In this document: piece after piece, positions 1 through 5,851 of the stretch | Layout: every line of letters begins with the position of its first letter | Position numbering within the stretch: position 1 is the first letter of the stretch | DNA from: CAYGUI01 sp964353115 | Lineage (GTDB): Bacteria > Pseudomonadota > Gammaproteobacteria > JAGOUU01 | Direction: 5' to 3' | Assembly: GCA_964353115.1 (NCBI GenBank) | Contig: CAYGUI010000049.1 | Span: forward strand, 1 to 9,596 | DNA: 9,596 nucleotides | Program-made: the position numbers and the translations under genes | Notes under the pieces: model-generated | Database searches by the model: none | Told to the model about the DNA's origin: nothing | What the model saw: the letters and a program-made list of their open reading frames with translations, nothing else

Positions 1-68
1 ATTTTATCTCACTATCACTAGATAAAAATTCGATAGAATTACTTTTATTCTTTAATAAGATTTTCGCC

Positions 69-416
69 ATGTCACAAAATTTAAATATAAAATTTAATAA
101 AAATAATAATATAGAAATTACAGCTAAAAGTAACGAGTTTTTTAGTAAGATCTTAATACAAGATAATGAAATTACATTAACAACAGCACAAGCCATTATT
201 AAACAAACCGCTGAAAAAATAGAAATTTATAATGACGAAGTTATATGTGAATCACAAGATCTTGACTATATTTTCTCTGACCAACTTAAATTTAGCTGCG
301 ATAATAGCGAAATAATCGCTATTAAAAATAATTTAACTTTCAAAGCACAAGATATAACGTTTAATATAGACAATAATTTAAATATAACAGTAAAAGATAG
401 AATAAATTTTAACTAA
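69..416 (+). CDS. Small beta-strand-rich hypothetical protein (start uncertain)
   Basis: I do not recognise this 115-residue protein. Its second half is a run of short alternating hydrophobic/polar segments, spaced roughly 8-10 residues apart and separated by N/D turns (for example DQLKFSCDN, NNLTFKAQ, DITFNIDN, NLNITVKD). That pattern predicts stacked beta strands, as in beta-helix, beta-prism or LptA-like folds. There is no signal peptide or membrane segment from the ATG at 69, and only one Cys pair region (C60, C77 approximately). The start is doubtful: the only ribosome-binding candidate is AAGA at 57-60, and the same frame is open without a stop back to the left edge, so the gene may begin outside the window. 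The stop lies 14 nt before the methyltransferase, so it is probably cotranscribed with it. The low-complexity, Asn/Ile/Lys-rich composition matches the AT-rich genome. Coding status is likely; function is unknown. Confidence 0.6.
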   Translation: MSQNLNIKFNKNNNIEITAKSNEFFSKILIQDNEITLTTAQAIIKQTAEKIEIYNDEVICESQDLDYIFSDQLKFSCDNSEIIAIKNNLTFKAQDITFNIDNNLNITVKDRINFN

Positions 417-430
417 ATTAGGAAAAAATT

Positions 431-1090
431 ATGGACGTAGAGCATACTCATAAAAATATGATTACAAATCAAATAATACCATGGGGAGTCAATGAGCCAA
501 ATTTGCTTAACATTATAAGCGAGTTAAAGCGTGAAGAGTTTGTACCGCAAGATTTTAGAAATTTTTCATACTCTGATATCCCCATTCCAATTGGTAATCA
601 AGAAGTTATGTTACCGCCCAAAGAACAAGCTTTAATTATTCAAGAGTTAAAAATTAAACCAACTGATAAAATTCTTGAAATTGGAACTGGCACTGGTTAT
701 ATGACTGCAATTATGGCAAAACTAGGCCATAGCGTGACAAGTATAGAAATTGAACCGAAATTATTAAAAAAAGCTGCTAAAATTATAAAAGAATTAAAAT
801 TAGATAATGTAACGCTTGAAGAAGGAGATGGTAGCTGTGGATGGGATCAAAATGAAAACTATGATGTTATTGTTATCTCTGGTTCATTAAAAAAACTCCC
901 TGAAGTATTCAAAGAAAGTTTAAATTTAAATGGTAGATTAGCAGCAATTATTGGCGATTATCCAATTATGAAGTTGATGCTGTTAACAAGAGATGAATAT
1001 GGTCATTGGCAAGAGCGTTCGTTATTTGAAACTTGCGTTTCGCCACTGATAACAAAAAAAAGTAAAGACTATGAAAAATATTCTATTTAA
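431..1090 (+). CDS. PCMT-family SAM-dependent methyltransferase (tolC-linked subfamily)
   Basis: This 219-residue protein belongs to the protein-L-isoaspartate O-methyltransferase family, cytosolic enzymes that methylate damaged isoaspartyl residues with S-adenosylmethionine. Visible motifs are the SAM-binding motif I ILEIGTGTGY (81-90), the acidic strand SIEIEP (104-109), the GDGxxGW motif (132-138) and DVIVISGSL (145-153). Residues 1-40 (MITNQIIPWGV, REEFVP) match the usual N-terminus of the proteobacterial subfamily, which supports this start; AGGA at 420-423 lies 7 nt before the ATG. Where true Pcm enzymes have an S-x-P active-site segment, this one has MLPP (60-63), as do the homologues found next to tolC in other gammaproteobacteria. 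Repair activity is therefore not assured. The last 20 nt overlap the following tolC gene in another frame. The family is secure; the substrate is not. Confidence 0.9.
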   Translation: MDVEHTHKNMITNQIIPWGVNEPNLLNIISELKREEFVPQDFRNFSYSDIPIPIGNQEVMLPPKEQALIIQELKIKPTDKILEIGTGTGYMTAIMAKLGHSVTSIEIEPKLLKKAAKIIKELKLDNVTLEEGDGSCGWDQNENYDVIVISGSLKKLPEVFKESLNLNGRLAAIIGDYPIMKLMLLTRDEYGHWQERSLFETCVSPLITKKSKDYEKYSI

Positions 1091-2444
1091 TAAAAAAGCT
1101 CTTAGGTGTCTTTTATACGCAAATATATTTAATATCTCTAATATTTTTGCCCAAGATACTTTACTTAACATTTATTATGAAGCGGCACAAAAAGATCCAA
1201 CTTTTTTAGCGGCAAGAGCCACAATGAAAGCAACATCTTTACAATATAGTATTGATATCGCAGGAATTTTGCCACAAATTAGTTTAAGCAGTAATATTTT
1301 ACAACGATGGGGAAAATATTCCGACTCTAGTACAGTCAATGCAATGACTTGGTCTTACGCTCTAGATTTAGATCAATCAATTATTGCAATTGATCAATGG
1401 CTTACAATCCAGCAAGATAAATATTTAACACGTCAAGCAGCTATTCAACTTGAGATTGCAGCACAAGATTTAATGATTCGGGTAGCTCAAACTTATTTTT
1501 CAGCTCTTGCAGCACAAGATTTTCTACAGTTTTCAATAAGTGAAGAAAAATCTAATAAAAAACAATATAATCAATCAAATCAAAGATTTAAAGTTGGATT
1601 GGCTCCTATTACTGACGTTTATAATGCAAAAGCAAGTTACGATGTTTCTCGCGCCAAGACAATAGGGGCTGAAAATACTGCCAAAAATTCAATGGAGGAT
1701 TTTAGGGTATTAATAGATCGCGCACCAGAAAGTATAGCTCCTCTTTCTGCTAAAAATTTTAAACCTGTTTCACCAACTCCAAATAATTTAGATCACTGGA
1801 TTGATACCGCACGTAAACATAACTTGCCACTTTTATCAGCTGAATATGACGATAAAATTGCGATTAAAGATATACAAATAGCTCGCAGTGGACACTTTCC
1901 AACTATAACAGCGAATGGTAGCTACGGCGGAAGCAAAAGTGATAAAACTTTAACTAGCTCTCAAACACCGCCATCACCTTTTACTACTAGCACAACATAT
2001 AATGGCACATGGTCAGCTGGTGCAACAGCATCACTACCGATTTATCAAGGTGGCTCGGTATTCGCAACAACAAGACAACAACAATATAATTATCAAGCAA
2101 CGCATGCTAATTATCATTTAGCAGAGCGTACTGCCGAAACCAATACCAAAAAAGTATATCGCACGGTACTTAATAATATTACTCTTATAAGTGCGCGTAA
2201 GGAATCAGTAAAATCAGCACAAAGCTCTGTTGATTCTTCTATTGCTGGTTATGAAGTTGGAACTAGAACTAGTGTTGATGTTCTTGATCAATTAACTTTA
2301 CTGTATCAACAAAAAAACTTAGAAGCCCAATCTAAGTATGATTACATTAATAATATGTTACTGCTTAAGCAAACGGTTGGTGTTTTAACAATAAATGACT
2401 TACAAATGGTTAATAACTGGCTAGAAAAATCAGGCAAAAAATAA
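1071..2444 (+). CDS. tolC: TolC-family outer-membrane efflux/secretion channel protein, copy 1
   Basis: A 457-residue TolC-like outer-membrane factor: a trimeric beta-barrel plus periplasmic alpha-helical tunnel that completes RND, ABC or MFS efflux pumps or type I secretion. Residues 1-27 look like a signal peptide ending IFA, giving a mature start QDTLLNIYYEAAQKDPTF, the typical TolC opening. The two internally duplicated halves are both visible: FKVGLAPITDVYNAKASYD (173-191) and YEVGTRTSVDVLDQLTLLY (394-412). The barrel segments ARSGHFPTI (271-279) and LPIYQGGSV (322-330) are also recognisable. Length is close to the family norm of 430-490. The start lies 20 nt inside the methyltransferase gene, with only a weak AAAG before it, so translation is probably coupled to the upstream gene. 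It shares its stop nucleotide with the next tolC-like gene. The family call is secure; which pump it serves cannot be read here. Confidence 0.95.
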   Translation: MKNILFNKKALRCLLYANIFNISNIFAQDTLLNIYYEAAQKDPTFLAARATMKATSLQYSIDIAGILPQISLSSNILQRWGKYSDSSTVNAMTWSYALDLDQSIIAIDQWLTIQQDKYLTRQAAIQLEIAAQDLMIRVAQTYFSALAAQDFLQFSISEEKSNKKQYNQSNQRFKVGLAPITDVYNAKASYDVSRAKTIGAENTAKNSMEDFRVLIDRAPESIAPLSAKNFKPVSPTPNNLDHWIDTARKHNLPLLSAEYDDKIAIKDIQIARSGHFPTITANGSYGGSKSDKTLTSSQTPPSPFTTSTTYNGTWSAGATASLPIYQGGSVFATTRQQQYNYQATHANYHLAERTAETNTKKVYRTVLNNITLISARKESVKSAQSSVDSSIAGYEVGTRTSVDVLDQLTLLYQQKNLEAQSKYDYINNMLLLKQTVGVLTINDLQMVNNWLEKSGKK

Positions 2445-3730
2445 TGAGAAAATTATTATTTACTATAACTAGCTGTTTTATTGTTAATGCGCAGGCAATA
2501 ACATTTGGAATATTAGATACGTATGATTTAGCTGAACGCTATGACATGACTTATCAAAATGCTCGAGAAACTTATAACGCTGCGCGTGAATTAATAAATA
2601 TTAATCGAGCCCCTTTATTGCCACAAATTTTAGCAACTGGGAATTATACTCATAGTCATCAGGTAACACCGGGTAATACCAGTAGTAATACACAAACTTA
2701 TAGTTTAACTTTACAGCAAACAATTTTTGATTACTCTTCATATGCTACTTATGGGCAGTCTAAAGATAATGTGAAAGCTGCTTATTCTACATATATTGGA
2801 GCCCAACAAGATTTAATTTTAAATTTAGCAACAGCATATTTTGATGTATTGCAAAATTATGATGAGCTAGAGTTTCAGAAAAAATCAACAGAAAGTTTTT
2901 TTGAATTTCAAAAACAAACTAATGCTCGCTTTAAAGTAGGACAAGATACTATTTCTGATGTTTATATAGCTAAAGCTAATTACGACAATGCTAAAGCAGC
3001 TTTAATTACAGCAAAAAATAATATTTCAACCTCCAAAGACAATCTTTTTAACATAATAAATACCAATTTTGATGATTTATATAAATTAAAAAATAATATT
3101 CCTTTTGATAGTTTAGAATCTAATGATAGTGAATATTGGGTACGTCAGGCAGAAATAAATAATCCTGAAATTAAAACTAGCTATTATCAAATGCTTTCTG
3201 CTAAAAAAAATATCAGTATAAATTACGGCGCACACTACCCTACTATTAATTTAGCAGCTTCTTTTGGAACAGCAAAAGCTGAAGGAACTGAATGGCAGCT
3301 TACCTGGTCAGTGGGTTTAAATGGCTCTATAAATCTTTATACTGGCGGCAGTGTAACTGCATTAACAGAGCAATCACAATTTAATTACATTGTCGCACGT
3401 GAGAATTATAAATTTGTGCAACGTACAACAAGAAAAAATGTAATTGCAGCTCATCGAACTATAAAAGCTGATATTGAACAAACAAAAGCATTGAAAGTTG
3501 CTGTTGAGGCTGCAAAAAAATCTACTGACTCAGCACGCAAAGCTTATAATGTTGGAACAGAAAACTCTACCGACGTAACAAAAAAAATAGCACAAGAATT
3601 TCAAACACGCAGTGATTATAGTCTGGCGCGTCATACTTATTTTTTAGATCGCTTACGATTAAAAAGATTAGTTGGCAATCTGCATCGGGCAGATATTATT
3701 TATATTAATAATTTACTGGAGAAAAAATGA
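2444..3730 (+). CDS. TolC-family outer-membrane efflux/secretion channel protein, copy 2
   Basis: A second, clearly diverged TolC-family protein of 428 residues, directly downstream of the first. A short signal peptide ends NAQA at residue 18. The repeated TolC signature occurs as FKVGQDTISDVYIAKANYD (163-181) and YNVGTENSTDVTKKIAQEF (368-386), and the barrel segments appear as YGAHYPTINL (261-270) and INLYTGGSV (296-304). Compared with copy 1 it is shorter, mainly in the loop around the second barrel segment, and the second-half signature is less canonical: DVT replaces the usual DVL. The start overlaps the previous stop by one nucleotide (TAATG), with a weak AGG at 2432-2434. Tandem outer-membrane factors could be paralogues serving different pumps or form mixed assemblies; that is inference. 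It overlaps sodC by 4 nt. Confidence 0.93.
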   Translation: MRKLLFTITSCFIVNAQAITFGILDTYDLAERYDMTYQNARETYNAARELININRAPLLPQILATGNYTHSHQVTPGNTSSNTQTYSLTLQQTIFDYSSYATYGQSKDNVKAAYSTYIGAQQDLILNLATAYFDVLQNYDELEFQKKSTESFFEFQKQTNARFKVGQDTISDVYIAKANYDNAKAALITAKNNISTSKDNLFNIINTNFDDLYKLKNNIPFDSLESNDSEYWVRQAEINNPEIKTSYYQMLSAKKNISINYGAHYPTINLAASFGTAKAEGTEWQLTWSVGLNGSINLYTGGSVTALTEQSQFNYIVARENYKFVQRTTRKNVIAAHRTIKADIEQTKALKVAVEAAKKSTDSARKAYNVGTENSTDVTKKIAQEFQTRSDYSLARHTYFLDRLRLKRLVGNLHRADIIYINNLLEKK

Positions 3731-4233
3731 TTAAAAAATTATTTAAGATGTCGTTAATTGGATCTGCATTATTACTATCATCATGTCGTGAACACAAAGA
3801 GCTCAAAGTAAAAATTTTTAATACTCAAAGTAATGATAAAATTGGCACTATTACTTTTCGTGAAACTAGAAATGGTTTATTAATTACACCAGAGTTAACT
3901 AATTTACCTAGTGGTATTCATGGTTTTCATATTCATCAACATGCCAGCTGTGAAGATCACGGCATGTCTGCAGCAGGACATTTTGATCCACAAAATACTA
4001 ATAAACATTTAGGTCCATATAATAACAACGGTCACTTAGGAGATTTACCGGCGCTATATGTTGATAAAGATGGTAAAACACAAAACTTAGCAATGCTTGC
4101 GCCGCGTATAAAATCTATCGATACCATAAAAAATCATGCCATTATGATTCACGCTGGTGGCGATAATTACTCCGACACACCAGAAAAACTTGGTGGCGGC
4201 GGAGCGCGCATCGGTTGTGGTGTTATTCAGTAA
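3727..4233 (+). CDS. sodC: Cu/Zn superoxide dismutase, periplasmic lipoprotein (SodC)
   Basis: SodC converts superoxide to hydrogen peroxide and oxygen in the periplasm, protecting against externally generated superoxide such as a host oxidative burst. The protein is 168 residues with a lipoprotein signal peptide; the lipobox LSSC gives C20 as the lipid-modified residue. All expected active-site residues are present: copper ligands H68, H70, H85 and H142; zinc ligands H85, H94, H103 and D106; disulfide C75-C164; and the guiding arginine R161 in GGGGARIGCGVI. The diagnostic stretch MIHAGGDNYSD (140-150) is intact, so the enzyme should be active. GGAG at 3718-3721 precedes an ATGA overlap with the second tolC gene, giving a good ribosome site and coupling. 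The 3' end overlaps the convergent lipoprotein gene by 11 nt. Confidence 0.97.
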   Translation: MIKKLFKMSLIGSALLLSSCREHKELKVKIFNTQSNDKIGTITFRETRNGLLITPELTNLPSGIHGFHIHQHASCEDHGMSAAGHFDPQNTNKHLGPYNNNGHLGDLPALYVDKDGKTQNLAMLAPRIKSIDTIKNHAIMIHAGGDNYSDTPEKLGGGGARIGCGVIQ

Positions 4234-4837
4234 ATGATCTTAAGCAAACAACATTATAAGCATTAAGTTTTTCAGCATCCAATAAAGATCCAGGCTCATC
4301 TCCTGAAAATGCAATGTATTTAGAGAATGTTGCACTCGATTCTGTTGATGACCAATAGTTATTAGTTGAAAATAATGGAAAATTAAAACCTGCTTGCTCT
4401 ATAACTGTACGATTATTGTAAATTAGTAATAATTCATTTGATGCTGGCAAATACCAATCAATCTGTCCATTAAAAGATGAATTGCTACAGTAAGTTGCAG
4501 CAATATCTGGTTCGTTACAGAACTGAATTATTTTTTGAGTATTGTCAGCCCCATCATCTTGACTCGTAGCTCCTGTTGCCACTGCTTCAGATCCAGAGCA
4601 CCCCCAGTCTTTTCGAAGTACAGCCTGCTCTGACAATATTTTACAAACATTTCCATTGCTCTGATCTGCAACTTGCACAATATATCCACCAAATGATTCA
4701 TCGCCAATTTGTAGCTCAGAGCATTTAGGAGGATCTGATGGAGTAAATGGCTCTATAATAGCTGGATCACAGCTAACTAAAAAATTAACAGAAATAGCTA
4801 ACAGTCCTTTTTTGTATATTTTTTCCATAAAATTCAT
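4223..4837 (-). CDS. DUF1566/Lcl C-terminal-domain-like lipoprotein
   Basis: A 204-residue predicted lipoprotein: positive start (MEKIYKKG), hydrophobic stretch, and lipobox LVSC with C23 as the modified residue. The C-terminal half carries the signature of the DUF1566 (Lcl C-terminal) domain: DWYLPASNEL (127-136), NNYWSSTESS (159-168) and a closing VVCLRSF (196-202). This domain occurs in surface or envelope proteins, with adhesion or carbohydrate-binding roles suggested in some Legionella homologues; its role here is unknown. The mature part is cysteine-rich, suggesting disulfides. The start chosen has AAAGGG (4842-4847) 4 nt upstream; a second ATG three codons later is the alternative. It runs divergently from the exported-protein gene at 4928 and convergently with sodC, whose end it overlaps. 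Confidence 0.8.
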   Translation of the reverse strand: MNFMEKIYKKGLLAISVNFLVSCDPAIIEPFTPSDPPKCSELQIGDESFGGYIVQVADQSNGNVCKILSEQAVLRKDWGCSGSEAVATGATSQDDGADNTQKIIQFCNEPDIAATYCSNSSFNGQIDWYLPASNELLLIYNNRTVIEQAGFNFPLFSTNNYWSSTESSATFSKYIAFSGDEPGSLLDAEKLNAYNVVCLRSFTE

Positions 4838-4868
4838 AAATCCCTTTAAAATTTAATATCTCTTAAAT

Positions 4869-4877
4869 ATTATGACA
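4869..4877 (-). promoter_or_regulatory. Putative extended -10 promoter of the DUF1566-like lipoprotein gene
   Basis: Read on the minus strand this is TGTCATAAT, a TGn extended -10 with a hexamer differing from TATAAT at one position. The -35 region 17 bp upstream (ATAGCA) is poor, which is common for extended -10 promoters. Predicted transcription would start near 4862, about 25 nt before the ATG. The element lies on top of the -35 hexamer of the divergent promoter, so the two promoters should compete for polymerase. Confidence 0.45.
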
Positions 4878-4900
4878 CAGGATCCTAATTATGCTATTCT
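4872..4900 (+). promoter_or_regulatory. Putative sigma-70 promoter of the exported-protein/lipase pair
   Basis: ATGACA (4872-4877, five of six matches to TTGACA) is separated by exactly 17 bp from TATTCT (4895-4900). TG at 4892-4893 makes it an extended -10. Transcription is predicted near 4907, which places the start in the middle of the 19-bp palindrome. Confidence 0.6.
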
Positions 4901-4917
4901 GACTAAAATTTAGTCAG
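4899..4917. promoter_or_regulatory. Perfect 19-bp palindrome, probable repressor operator
   Basis: CTGACTAAAATTTAGTCAG is a perfect inverted repeat with 9-bp arms and a single central base. It begins inside the -10 hexamer, spans the predicted transcription start and runs into the Shine-Dalgarno AGGAG (4916-4920) of the gene at 4928. That position is classic for a dimeric repressor blocking initiation. The half-site GACT...AGTC resembles IscR-like Rrf2 sites, but the inner spacing is 7 rather than 5 bp, so the regulator is unknown. If transcription started further upstream, it could instead form an RNA hairpin masking the ribosome site. Confidence 0.65.
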
Positions 4918-4927
4918 GAGCAGTACC

Positions 4928-5830
4928 ATGGAAGTTGCATGGAGATTTAATTTTTTTATTTTATTTCTCATATCTTTATTTTATTCATCATTTTCTTATT
5001 CAAAAATATTTCCCCCAGAAGTTCATACCAATCAAGAGACTTTAGATTTTGTCGCTGAAATTGAAAAAATTAAAATTCCAGCAGGCGGATTTAAATCTTT
5101 TTACTACACCAAAGACTTTGCAATTATGGCGAATGACAATGCATGGATGGCAGATCTTGATTTAAAAAAAGCCATTAATCTTGGTAAATATCTATACGGT
5201 GTGGGCATTACTATAAAAGAATCACGCCCGGAAAATAAATATCAGTTTGAAGATTATGAATGTGCCGTGCATTTTTTTGTTGAGCATCGTGATGACTACT
5301 GGCTGCCGCCGGGAATTATTGGATCATGGGATCAATTTAATACTGTTAGTAGTACAGTTGCTAGTTTAGTAGAAATTGGATCACGACAAATGGGAAATGT
5401 GAGCATTGATTTTTACATGCGCAGCTTTTTTGGCAATACAGATACTGACAATATTTCGGATACGCCTCGAGTTTTAGGCAGTACAAGTATAGATACTTAT
5501 ATACGTAATATTTATCCGGGAATTGATTATTTAAAGTACGGTACTTTTTGTCATCAACTAATGGAAGAAAAAGATCATCTTTCTATTTGGCTCGAAAAAA
5601 AATCTGGTCCTGATTTTCAAATTAATCGCGCCTATCATTATCCAAAAGATTTTTATATTTTTCCTGTGCCAAAAAACATGATGAAAGAGTCTTGTGAGTA
5701 TATAAAAAAGGCTGCTTATTATAGTGACTGGAATTACGATTTAAGTGTGTATATCAAAAGACCGGATCTAAAAAACGAATATTTTACTTTATGGCGCGGT
5801 AAAGAATATTCATGTGAAGTTAAAAATTAA
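4928..5830 (+). CDS. Exported hypothetical protein
   Basis: I do not recognise the family of this 300-residue protein. Residues 6-25 form a hydrophobic signal peptide (FNFFILFLISLFYSSFSYS) followed by K26, so it should be exported to the periplasm or beyond; no other membrane segment is evident. The mature part has four cysteines (C112, C208, C256, C296), enough for two disulfides, and is rich in aromatic residues (many Y, F and W). AGGAG (4916-4920) lies 7 nt before the ATG, supporting this start. It is the first gene of a two-gene unit; the lipase gene follows after 21 nt. The 19-bp palindrome at its promoter suggests regulated expression. An exported partner of a lipase could be a lipase chaperone, a cognate inhibitor/immunity protein or a cosecreted factor; none is demonstrated. 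Confidence 0.8.
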   Translation: MEVAWRFNFFILFLISLFYSSFSYSKIFPPEVHTNQETLDFVAEIEKIKIPAGGFKSFYYTKDFAIMANDNAWMADLDLKKAINLGKYLYGVGITIKESRPENKYQFEDYECAVHFFVEHRDDYWLPPGIIGSWDQFNTVSSTVASLVEIGSRQMGNVSIDFYMRSFFGNTDTDNISDTPRVLGSTSIDTYIRNIYPGIDYLKYGTFCHQLMEEKDHLSIWLEKKSGPDFQINRAYHYPKDFYIFPVPKNMMKESCEYIKKAAYYSDWNYDLSVYIKRPDLKNEYFTLWRGKEYSCEVKN

Positions 5831-5837
5831 TATTAAA

Positions 5838-5843
5838 AAGGAG
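5838..5843 (+). promoter_or_regulatory. Strong ribosome binding site of the lipase gene
   Basis: AAGGAG sits 8 nt before the ATG at 5852 in the 21-nt gap after the exported-protein gene. It is among the best Shine-Dalgarno sequences in the window and fixes the lipase start, showing that no signal peptide lies further upstream. Confidence 0.8.
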
Positions 5844-5851
5844 TTAAATAT

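Noticed and set aside
4239..4271. CTTAA...TTAAG with following T-run as a terminator near the sodC end
   Set aside because: The stem is five A/T-rich pairs with a ~20-nt loop, too weak to terminate transcription.
4895..4920. IscR type 1 binding site
   Set aside because: The GACT and AGTC halves are there, but separated by 7 instead of 5 bp, and the outer consensus bases do not fit. Kept only as a resemblance.
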